This document shows, piece after piece, positions 21,861 to 29,206 of a stretch of 64,000 nucleotides of DNA (the stretch's first letter is position 1; each line of letters opens with the position of its first letter). The stretch covers positions 186,001 to 250,000 of the forward strand of contig NZ_JAIUCZ020000002.1 of assembly GCF_020176955.2 (NCBI RefSeq), read 5' to 3'. Source of the stretch: Nocardia sp. alder85J (GTDB lineage Bacteria > Actinomycetota > Actinomycetes > Mycobacteriales > Mycobacteriaceae). The position numbers were made by a program, and so were the translations under genes. The notes beneath the pieces were generated by a model. It ran no database searches, was not told the DNA's origin, and was given only the letters and a program-made list of their open reading frames with translations.

Positions 21861-22463
21861 ATGACCACCACTCGGTATCTCGTACCAGCGATTCAGACGC
21901 GTCGTTCGCACGCACCTCTCACTCCTACCTCCGGCACCGCCGCGTCCGCTCCCGAGCCGGCTCCGGCCGGCCGCGCCGCGACGGTAGCCAACGGCCGCAC
22001 CCGCGCGGCGTCCACCGGCCGCCCGGCGACGGGCACGCCGACGGCCCCGGCGGGCAGCCAGACCGGCGCCGCGCGGACCGCGCAGTCGAGACAACAGCCG
22101 CCGTGCGCCGGTAGCCCCAACACCTGGGATCTCGATGTGGGTACCCCGGATTCCTGGCGCATCGCCGTCCAAACCTGCCGCAGCTGCCCGCTTTTCGCCG
22201 AGTGCGGCCGGCAGGCGCAGGCCCTGATCGCCCGCGGCGACGGGCCGCGCGCGGTGATCTGGGCGGCCGTCGCCTATGACAGCGCGGGCAAGGTCGTGGA
22301 AAATCTGGACTGCCACCGCACCAATTCGGTCGACAACCGTCGTCCTCTGCGTATCATCCGGCACGGGGTACGGCCGCAGGCCGTCGAACCGGCCCCGGCG
22401 ACGCCGCGGCGGCATCTCGTTCTCGGTCGTCCGTTGCGTCCCACCGGCACCGCTGCGTGCTGA
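21861..22463 (+). CDS. WhiB-like protein with a divergent C-terminal motif
   Basis: This 200-aa protein starts with about 75 disordered Ala/Thr/Pro residues. It then has four cysteines, C82, C106, C109 and C115, in C-x23-C-x2-C-x5-C spacing, as expected for a WhiB-type iron-sulfur cluster. The usual G(V/I)WGG turn after the last Cys is replaced by RAVIWAAVAYD, keeping only the Trp. The basic C-terminal tail (about 160-195) fits AT-rich DNA or sigma-factor contact. It probably acts as a redox-sensitive regulator, but the divergence leaves doubt. The ATG at 21861 has GGAGA 5 nt upstream. Confidence 0.7.
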   Translation: MTTTRYLVPAIQTRRSHAPLTPTSGTAASAPEPAPAGRAATVANGRTRAASTGRPATGTPTAPAGSQTGAARTAQSRQQPPCAGSPNTWDLDVGTPDSWRIAVQTCRSCPLFAECGRQAQALIARGDGPRAVIWAAVAYDSAGKVVENLDCHRTNSVDNRRPLRIIRHGVRPQAVEPAPATPRRHLVLGRPLRPTGTAAC

Positions 22464-22512
22464 CCGCACCACGGCCGCGAACGATGAGGACTTCTGTGAC
22501 GGTGGGTAATTC

Positions 22513-23406
22513 ATGACGATGCTGGCTCTGGAGATCGGCTCGGCCGGATTCGCGGTCAGCCGCCTCGACGACGATGTGGACGACGAAGACGTCCTGCGCG
22601 CTCCGGCCCCGGCGCGCGGGGCCTGGCAGCAGTGCCGGGAAATGCTGCTGAAGGCCGCGGGCGGCCAGCAGGTCACCGCGGTGGGCATCGGCTCCAGCGG
22701 CCCGATCGACATGTCCGCGGGGGTGATCGCCCCCGGCGACATCGCGGAGTGGCGCGCGGGTTTCGGCATCGTGGAGGAGATGCGCCGGCTGTTCCCGTCG
22801 GCGGAGGTCCGCCTCGGTATCGACGGGGTGTGTATCGCGCTGGCGGAGCGCAACTTCGGTGCGGTCGGCCAGGTGATGGACGCACTGTCGATCTCGGCGT
22901 CGTACCACATCACCGGCGGTATCTCGGTCGGCGGTTTCGCGGTGGTGGGCCGGACCGGTAACGCCGGCAACATCGGCCACGTGCTGGTGCCCGGCTTCGA
23001 CGAACTGTGCGACTGCGGCGGCCGCGGCTGCGTGGACGCGGTCGCCGGCGGCCTCGCCGCGGTCCGCTTCGCCCGCGAGCAGGGCTGGACCGGAACGACT
23101 CCGGCGGATCTGGTGACGGCCGCCGGCACCGGTGACGAGGCCGCCGTCGCTGCCCTCACCCGTGCCGGTACCGCGCTGGGCCGTGCCATCGCGTCGGTGG
23201 CCGCCCTGCTGGATCTGGATCTGGTGGTCGTGGGCGGGGTACTGGCGCAACCGGGTTCGGCGCTGTGGCAGCCGATGCAGGAGGCGGTGGCGACCCACGC
23301 CCGGGCCAGCTATCTGCACGGCCTGCGCGTGGTGCTCTCGCCGCTGGGCGAATTCGGCGTCCTGGCCGGTGCCGGTGTGCTGGCGGTGACCGCGAACCAG
23401 GACTGA
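22513..23406 (+). CDS. ROK-family protein, apparently non-catalytic
   Basis: This 297-aa protein has the actin-like ATPase fold of ROK proteins. The conserved parts are GRTGNAGNIGHVLV and the zinc-site-like CDCGGRGCVDAVAGG (family CxCGxxGCxE). The N-terminal phosphate loop is altered (LALEIGSAGFAVSRL instead of GxDIGGT). The Asn-Asp catalytic pair, normally in ENDANAAALAE, is replaced by GIDGVCIALAE. It may therefore bind a sugar or serve as a sensor without kinase activity. It lies 50 bp after the WhiB-like gene and may share its transcript. A strong terminator follows. Confidence 0.75.
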   Translation: MTMLALEIGSAGFAVSRLDDDVDDEDVLRAPAPARGAWQQCREMLLKAAGGQQVTAVGIGSSGPIDMSAGVIAPGDIAEWRAGFGIVEEMRRLFPSAEVRLGIDGVCIALAERNFGAVGQVMDALSISASYHITGGISVGGFAVVGRTGNAGNIGHVLVPGFDELCDCGGRGCVDAVAGGLAAVRFAREQGWTGTTPADLVTAAGTGDEAAVAALTRAGTALGRAIASVAALLDLDLVVVGGVLAQPGSALWQPMQEAVATHARASYLHGLRVVLSPLGEFGVLAGAGVLAVTANQD

Positions 23407-23420
23407 TCGACGTCGATACA

Positions 23421-23456
23421 CAGAACGCCCGGACCCGCTGTGGCCCGGGCGTTCTG
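23421..23456 (+). terminator. Hairpin terminator after the ROK-family gene
   Basis: A perfect 12-bp stem (CAGAACGCCCGG at 23421-23432 with 23445-23456) has a 12-nt loop, 14 bp after the stop codon. Confidence 0.8.
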
Positions 23457-23597
23457 CTGTTCCCGGCACCGGTCCGGCGCGCACGGATGCCGGGAACCTT
23501 AGCGGCAGGTTAAGGATCGGCGGTCCGTGTTGCGGTTGCCGCGAAGCCGTGGAAGGTAGAGAGGTGGCTCGGTCCTTCCCACTATTGAATGAACCGC

Positions 23598-23624
23598 TAT
23601 CTAACGGTACATTAGATACGTTAG
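23598..23624 (+). promoter_or_regulatory. Nested inverted repeats upstream of paralogue B
   Basis: In an AT-rich island, TATCTAA (23598-23604) and TTAGATA (23612-23618) form a dyad. CTAACG (23601-23606) and CGTTAG (23619-23624) form a second, overlapping one. The segment contains TAACGGTAC, the inverse of the element at 21692-21700. It ends 36 bp before the chosen start. Confidence 0.55.
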
Positions 23625-23659
23625 CTGGAGGCTCCGAGGTCGAGACCCGGAGCGGGCGG

Positions 23660-24820
23660 ATGCGGACGAGTGCGATGCGAAATGGCGCAGTGATCCCGTG
23701 GGTGACGGTGGAGACCTTGACACCGGACACCATGACGGTCGCGTCGGTCGGTAACGCCCCACGCGAATTCGCCGGTGTCCAGCGGGTTCTCCAGCGGCTG
23801 CTCGCCAAGACCCCGGCCTTCTACGACAGCCTGAACACCGCCGGCATCGGCGAGGCGTTGCAGTCGTGCCTGACCGGGGCGACCGATGTCGACCTGCGGG
23901 TGCCCACCGGCGCCGGCCCGCATCTGCTGCGCCTGCGGCCGGTGTTCGGGCCGACCGGCGCGGTGCACGCCATCCGGATGTGGCTGGGCCCGGCGGGGAT
24001 TCGCATTCCCGAGCCGGGGATGGTGGTGGGCGCGATCTGGGATCTGCCCACCCAGACCATCCAGTTGCCCAGCGGCATCACCCGGATGCCGGGGATCGCC
24101 GTCGAGGAATACGTGCCGCGGATGTCGATCGCCGAATTCTTCTATCGGACCGTGGGTTTCGATCGGCACGCCGAGGTACTCGACCTGCTGTACGACCACA
24201 AGCCCGGCGACAAGATGCAATTCGAGGTGAACCTGCTGGCCGGCACCGGCCGGCCGGGGCGTTGGCGGATCAGCATGCGCGGCCGCGACGACGAGCGCGC
24301 CCAGGGCGCGTGGTGGCTGATCGAGGATGTCACCTCGCCGACGACGCCGTTGGAGTGGCCGACCCTGGAACGGGTCGGATTGCGCGAGGCGCATCGCCGG
24401 GCGGGTAATCATCTGGCGGTGATCCAATTGGAGCACACCAGCATTTCGCATTGGCTGACCGATCCCGCGCCCTGGATTCGATGGGATTACCTGTTCCGCC
24501 CGGTCGACGTCTTCCATCCGGAGGACCGGGGCCGGTTGATCGAACTGGGCACCCGGCTGCGCGCCGGTGATACCGCCGGCATCACCGTGCGCACGCTGAA
24601 TTACGCGGGCGACTACACGCCGAGTTCGTTGCTGCTGTATCCGTATCCGGGCTACTCGAGCCGGCCGCTGACCATCGCCGAGGTGGTCCGGGCCGCCGAC
24701 ACCCCGGCCGTAGCGCTGCCGCAACGACCCGTCCCCGACCCCGATCGCACCCCGATCGGTTACGACGAACAGCTGTGGCACTGGCTGGCAGGCCGGATGA
24801 AGCGCAGCCCCGCCTACTGA
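23660..24820 (+). CDS. Paralogous hypothetical protein B (PAS/GAF-like, possibly DUF5593)
   Basis: This 386-aa protein is a paralogue of the product of 18402-19499, collinear over its whole length (shared segments TMTVASVGN, LPSGITRMPGIA, DRHAEVLDLLY, VGLREAHRRAGNHLAVIQLEHTSISHWLTDPAPWIRWD). No membrane segment or catalytic motif is seen. The ATG at 23660 has GGAG 7 nt upstream; the ATG at 23675 corresponds most closely to the start of paralogue A and is an alternative, while the frame is open to 23549. The nested dyads upstream suggest regulation by one of the transcription factors between the two copies. Confidence 0.7.
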   Translation: MRTSAMRNGAVIPWVTVETLTPDTMTVASVGNAPREFAGVQRVLQRLLAKTPAFYDSLNTAGIGEALQSCLTGATDVDLRVPTGAGPHLLRLRPVFGPTGAVHAIRMWLGPAGIRIPEPGMVVGAIWDLPTQTIQLPSGITRMPGIAVEEYVPRMSIAEFFYRTVGFDRHAEVLDLLYDHKPGDKMQFEVNLLAGTGRPGRWRISMRGRDDERAQGAWWLIEDVTSPTTPLEWPTLERVGLREAHRRAGNHLAVIQLEHTSISHWLTDPAPWIRWDYLFRPVDVFHPEDRGRLIELGTRLRAGDTAGITVRTLNYAGDYTPSSLLLYPYPGYSSRPLTIAEVVRAADTPAVALPQRPVPDPDRTPIGYDEQLWHWLAGRMKRSPAY

Positions 24821-24839
24821 GCCACCCCGGTGGCCGGAA

Positions 24840-24866
24840 CTCCCAGCGTTGGGAACAAATGAACGA
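24840..24866 (+). promoter_or_regulatory. TTCCCA-N4-TGGGAA element, copy 1, before the T4SS-like operon
   Basis: CTCCCA-GCGT-TGGGAA lies at 24840-24855, one mismatch from the consensus dyad, 54 bp before the first T4SS-like gene. The hexamer at the -10 position (GAACGA, 24861-24866) is a poor match here. Confidence 0.6.
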
Positions 24867-24909
24867 ATAGCGAAATTGAATTCGCTCTACCATTTCGGGA
24901 GTGCTGACA

Positions 24910-25905
24910 GTGTCTGGCAGAACTGCGGATTCCGGCGAGGAATTACTTCGCCGAATGGCCGTACGGCGCCGTCGGGACAATATTCTCGTGGGCGTGTTCG
25001 CGGTGCTCGCCGTACTCGGTGGCGGTCACGCGATTCTCTCCTTCTTCTCGTCCCCGCCACCGGGCCCGTCCGAGGATTCCACCACCCGGATAATCGCCCA
25101 CGAGCAGCTGGCCCAGTCGTACGCCCGCGATTTCGTGGTCACCTATCTGAGCGCGACCTCCGGGCAGCAGGACAAGCTGGCGGAGTACGTCAGCAGCGGC
25201 CAGCAGGTGACGCTGCCGTCCATCGGACGGCAGATCACCGACGGCCAGGTCGTCTATGCCGCGCGGATGTCGGCGAGCGAGGCGCTGGACGTGTGGACGG
25301 TGACCGTCTCGGTGCGGGTTGCCAAGGGTGCGGCGATCGGGGGCGACAAGCAGTTCTATCGGGTCGCCGTCTCGGTCGCCGACGGCCGGTTGCGCGCGCT
25401 GTCGCTGCCGGAGGTGGTCGGGCCGCCGCTGCGCGGTGACGACCTGATGCTGGGTTACCAGACCACCTGCTCACCCGATACGCCGCTGACCCAGGTGGCG
25501 GCCGGATTCCTCGCCGCCTACGCCGCCGGCAACGGCGACGTGGCCCGCTACGTCACCCCCGATTCCGGGATCACGGCCCTGCACCCGTCGCCCTATTCGG
25601 CGATGGATGTCGCGACCGTGATGGCCGACGATTCCGGATGCGGGGCCAGTTCGGCGACCGCGCACGTGCTGGCCTCGGTGAATCCGAAGGCCGACGGCGG
25701 GGTGGCCCCGAGCCTGGCGTTCCCGCTCACCATGGTGCGCACCGGTGGCCAGTGGCAGGTGCAGGCGATGGATTCCGTTCCCTACCTGCGTAGTCCGATG
25801 ACCGTGGTCACCGGGCAGCAGGCCGGTCGCGACGCCGCGGCGGCGTCGAGTGCGGCCAAGCCGACGGCCAGCGCGGTCCAGGTGCCGCCTGCCACCCAGA
25901 ACTGA
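24910..25905 (+). CDS. TcpC/VirB8-like conjugation channel protein
   Basis: This 331-aa bitopic membrane protein has a cytoplasmic basic N-terminus, one membrane helix at about residues 23-46 (NILVGVFAVLAVLGGGHAIL) and a large extracytoplasmic part. The latter reads as two NTF2/VirB8-like domains (about 60-180 and 190-290), the layout of TcpC from clostridial conjugative plasmids (PF12642). In such systems it forms the periplasmic-side scaffold of the channel. The GTG at 24910 has GGGAG 7 nt upstream; a GTG at 24901 is in frame. It is the first gene of a tight operon running to 31690. Confidence 0.8.
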   Translation: MSGRTADSGEELLRRMAVRRRRDNILVGVFAVLAVLGGGHAILSFFSSPPPGPSEDSTTRIIAHEQLAQSYARDFVVTYLSATSGQQDKLAEYVSSGQQVTLPSIGRQITDGQVVYAARMSASEALDVWTVTVSVRVAKGAAIGGDKQFYRVAVSVADGRLRALSLPEVVGPPLRGDDLMLGYQTTCSPDTPLTQVAAGFLAAYAAGNGDVARYVTPDSGITALHPSPYSAMDVATVMADDSGCGASSATAHVLASVNPKADGGVAPSLAFPLTMVRTGGQWQVQAMDSVPYLRSPMTVVTGQQAGRDAAAASSAAKPTASAVQVPPATQN

Positions 25906-25935
25906 TCCGGACACCGATCGGAAAGGACCCTCCGC

Positions 25936-26199
25936 ATGGGCACCAACCTCGCCACCCTCCTGTACAACATTCTGGTCGCGTTCCGCTGGATCGGGTTGAT
26001 CATCCTGACCATCGCCAGCATGGCGATCCTCATCTCGGAGTCGGCCAAGGCCAAGCTCTCGCCGGGCAAGGTGCTCGCGGTCGCCGGGTCGGCGATCGTG
26101 GCGGCGGTGGTGTTCTGGGTGCTGCCGTCGATCGTGAACTACGCCCGGGTCGACGCCACCACGCTCGTTCCGGGGCAGCCGATCGGGGGGTACCGATGA
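25936..26199 (+). CDS. Small two-helix membrane protein of the T4SS-like operon
   Basis: This 87-aa protein has two predicted membrane helices, about 12-34 (ILVAFRWIGLIILTIASMAI) and 45-66 (VLAVAGSAIVAAVVFWVLPSIV), with a short basic loop. The size and topology recall VirB2/TrbC-type pilins, but no signal peptide or cyclisation motif is visible, so that is only a possibility. GGAAAGGA precedes the ATG. Its stop overlaps the next start (ATGA). Confidence 0.7.
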   Translation: MGTNLATLLYNILVAFRWIGLIILTIASMAILISESAKAKLSPGKVLAVAGSAIVAAVVFWVLPSIVNYARVDATTLVPGQPIGGYR

Positions 26200-26693
26200 G
26201 CCAAGTGATCAAGGTGTTCACGCCGATCAAGCGAGTGCCCACCATGATCGGCAAGGCCCAGAACGGGCAGAAGCTGCCGTTCGGTCCCTATACGCTGCCG
26301 CAGGTCGGCGCCGCGGTGGTGCTGTTGCTGCTGACCGCCGTGTGCTCGATGACGTTCCCGCTGAACCCGGCGATCACCTTCATTGCCGGGCTGGCGCTGA
26401 CCGTGCTGACGGTGTTCGCGCTCGGGCTGGTGCCCTATACCGGGGTGCGGCTGAGTTCCCGGGTGTTCTGGGTGGCCCGGCTGCTGGCGCGCCGGCGCCC
26501 GGTCTCGGCCTCCGGCATGCCGATCGATGTCGAGGACTCCTCGCGTACAACCTTGTTCATCGAGGAGACCGTGGTGGTGATCCTGCCCGACGGCCGGGTG
26601 CGGGAGCGCCAGGCCGCCGGCGCCCGCACCAACGGGCTGTTCCTCGAATCGATCGCGGCCCGCCCGGCCGCGCTGAGCGGAGGGCGCGCCTGA
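26196..26693 (+). CDS. PrgI-like membrane protein of the T4SS-like operon
   Basis: This 165-aa protein has two adjacent membrane helices (about 38-58 and 61-84) followed by a cytoplasmic C-terminal part with IEETVVVILPDGRVRER. Small two-helix proteins directly before the VirB4-type ATPase are typical of Gram-positive conjugation modules (PrgI family, VirB3-like; SCO6878-type in Streptomyces) and tie the ATPase to the membrane. The ATPase start overlaps its stop by one base (TGATG). Confidence 0.75.
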   Translation: MSQVIKVFTPIKRVPTMIGKAQNGQKLPFGPYTLPQVGAAVVLLLLTAVCSMTFPLNPAITFIAGLALTVLTVFALGLVPYTGVRLSSRVFWVARLLARRRPVSASGMPIDVEDSSRTTLFIEETVVVILPDGRVRERQAAGARTNGLFLESIAARPAALSGGRA

Positions 26694-29203
26694 TGGCCTT
26701 CGATCGGGATCTCCAGCCGACCGCGGCGATCCGCGGCAATCTCCAGTTCACCCATTCGGGACTGGTGACGGCGACCTACTTCATCAGCCCGCTGGGGTAC
26801 GGACTGCGCAAGGCGTCCGACAAGTTCGACGTGAAGATGGCGCACCACGCGTTGATCAACCACCTGCCGAACGGTTCACTGCTGCTGGGCATCCAGGCCC
26901 GGCTGAACACCCTGGACGTGCTGAGCAAGATGGTCGAGGGGGTGGATCTGGACGAGTGCGAGGACTACGCCGACGAGGTGGTCTCCTCGTACGAGCGGGT
27001 GCGGTCGATCGTGCCGCAGACCCGGATCTACCTGCTGTCGATCCCGGTCGGCGCCGCCAACGCGGGCAGCATCTCCACGCTGTCGCGGATGTGGCGGGGC
27101 AGCACCACCACCATCGACGCCACCGCGCTGTCCCGCGCGGAACTCGATGCGTACCAGGACAAGGCCGACGAGATCCTGTCCCGCATCGGCGGCGATTTCG
27201 ATCCGACGCCGGTACCGGCGGCGCTGTTCCAGTGGCTGTGGGAGCACTACCTGTCCCGCGGTGCGGCCGGCGATCCGATCGCGCCCACCCGGGCCGGCAC
27301 CCTGGACGACGCGACCGCGGCGGTGTTCCGGTCCGCCGCGCTGGACGAGGGCGCGCAGGCCGACCACAAGAACCGGTTGCGGCCGTCGTTCGTGCCGGTG
27401 GTCAAGGTGGTGCAGCCGGACTTCGAATTCATGCCCTCCTACCAGTCGATGCTCACCCCGCACTCGTTTCCCTACGCCGGCATGACCTTTCCCGGCGGCA
27501 GCGAATTCCTGAACGTGCTCGAGGGCCTGGGCAACGTGACCGTCGACTGGGGCATCCGGGTGTCCACCCGGTCGGCCGATCAGGTGCTCAAGCACAACGA
27601 GACCAGCCTGCGGCGACTCGGCGAGCAGATGGATCAGCGCGACCAGGAGGTGTCCTTCGCGCAGAACACGCTGATGTCGAAGGCACAGATGCTGGGCGAG
27701 TACAACCAGCACTTCGAGGTGAACGGCGCCGAATCGGAGGTCTCGTTCACCACCGTCGTCGCGGTCGGCGGTGCGAGCCGCGACATCACGATGGACGCGG
27801 TGAACACCCTGAAGCGCCGCTACAAGCGTTTCCAGATCGACCTCACCGCCCCCGTCGGCGCGCAGGTCGACCTGTGGTCCATGCTGATTCCGGGCAGCCC
27901 GCCGCGGCGGGCCTTCGACGATTACGCGCATATCGTGCCCTCGGATATGTGGGCCGGTTTCGTGCCGTTCATCACCAGCCAGATCGGTGACGATTCCGGG
28001 CCGGTGATCGGCGTCAATCTGATGTCCGGCAATTTCGAGCCGATCCATTTCGGGATCATGGAGGCGGCGCTGCACGACCTGTCCGCGTCCTTCGCGGTCA
28101 CCGGTGAACTCGGTTCCGGCAAATCGTATTTCCTGAAATTGATCGCGGTCCTCGTCCACGATATGGGCGGGCAATTCCTGGCGATCGACCGCAGTCAGGT
28201 GGGGGAGTGGGAGCACTTCGCGACCTCGATCGACGACGCGGTGATCATCGACCTGGCCAATCCGACCGTGTCGCTGGATCCACTGCGGTTGTTCGATCCG
28301 CGCATCGCGGGCGAGCGCACCCTGGATTCGCTGCTGCCGCTGCTGGATCTGTCGCCGACCTCCGGTGCGGGCGCGGCGGCGTCGAATCTGCTCACCCCGC
28401 GCGGGATCGCCGAGCACCGGATCCGCAGTCTGCTGGACATGTTCCAGGTGGTGCGGCGGCTGTCCGACGATCCGCAATACGGACCGGAGTACGCCGACCT
28501 CGCGGCGCGGATGGGCACCGTCGTCGACCGGGTGCCGGTGCTGTTCGATCCGCGGCTGCCCACGCTGCGGCTGGACGCGTCGGCGACGGTGGTACGCAGC
28601 CACCATCTGGCGCTGCCGAGCGCCGAGGAACTGACCACACCACACCTGTATGCCCGGTTGCCGCTGACCAAACGGCTCGGCACCGCGCTGTACGAACTGG
28701 TCGGCGTCGCGGCGCGGGAGGCGTTCCTCACCGACAACGGCCGCTTCGGGCTGCTGGTCGGTGACGAGGCGCACCACTTCACCCAGACCCAGGTCGGATC
28801 CTCGGTCACCTCCGATTTCAGCCGCGACGGCCGAAAGCATCTGGCCGCCATCGGTTTGGCCTCCCACGATCCGGCCGCCGACTTCCAGGGCGCGGCGCAC
28901 AACCTGATCCCGAACCGCTTCGTGTTCCGGCAGCGCGACGAGACGCTGGCCCGCAACAGCCTGGAATGGCTCGGTGTGGATCTGGAGGAGGCGCCGTTCC
29001 TGTTGCAGGTGCTGCGCGAGGAGACCTCGCCACCGGTCGGCCCCGGTCGATCGGTGCCGGAGGAACGGCGTGGCGAGATGTTCATGCGAGACGCGCTCAA
29101 CCGCATCGGGCGCGGCAAGGTATTGGGGCCGGCGCGTGTCGACCGGGCCGCGGCGATCACCAGTACGCCGGGGGCGATGCGGGCACTGGATCGACGGGTA
29201 TGA
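26693..29203 (+). CDS. VirB4/SCO6880-like conjugation ATPase
   Basis: This 836-aa protein has the SCO6880-family layout. An N-terminal region (about 1-430) contains LPNGSLLLGIQARLNTLDVLSKM and the conserved SFPYAGMTFPGGSEFL segment. A C-terminal RecA-like motor follows, with Walker A GELGSGKS at 471-478 and Walker B LLVGDEAHHF around D691-E692. RDGRKHLAAIGLASHDP resembles the motif that follows Walker B in VirB4 proteins. It should power substrate or pilus-component movement at the cytoplasmic membrane. It lies 3 bp from the downstream VirB6-like gene. Nothing suggests truncation. Confidence 0.88.
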   Translation: MAFDRDLQPTAAIRGNLQFTHSGLVTATYFISPLGYGLRKASDKFDVKMAHHALINHLPNGSLLLGIQARLNTLDVLSKMVEGVDLDECEDYADEVVSSYERVRSIVPQTRIYLLSIPVGAANAGSISTLSRMWRGSTTTIDATALSRAELDAYQDKADEILSRIGGDFDPTPVPAALFQWLWEHYLSRGAAGDPIAPTRAGTLDDATAAVFRSAALDEGAQADHKNRLRPSFVPVVKVVQPDFEFMPSYQSMLTPHSFPYAGMTFPGGSEFLNVLEGLGNVTVDWGIRVSTRSADQVLKHNETSLRRLGEQMDQRDQEVSFAQNTLMSKAQMLGEYNQHFEVNGAESEVSFTTVVAVGGASRDITMDAVNTLKRRYKRFQIDLTAPVGAQVDLWSMLIPGSPPRRAFDDYAHIVPSDMWAGFVPFITSQIGDDSGPVIGVNLMSGNFEPIHFGIMEAALHDLSASFAVTGELGSGKSYFLKLIAVLVHDMGGQFLAIDRSQVGEWEHFATSIDDAVIIDLANPTVSLDPLRLFDPRIAGERTLDSLLPLLDLSPTSGAGAAASNLLTPRGIAEHRIRSLLDMFQVVRRLSDDPQYGPEYADLAARMGTVVDRVPVLFDPRLPTLRLDASATVVRSHHLALPSAEELTTPHLYARLPLTKRLGTALYELVGVAAREAFLTDNGRFGLLVGDEAHHFTQTQVGSSVTSDFSRDGRKHLAAIGLASHDPAADFQGAAHNLIPNRFVFRQRDETLARNSLEWLGVDLEEAPFLLQVLREETSPPVGPGRSVPEERRGEMFMRDALNRIGRGKVLGPARVDRAAAITSTPGAMRALDRRV

Positions 29204-29206
29204 GTC

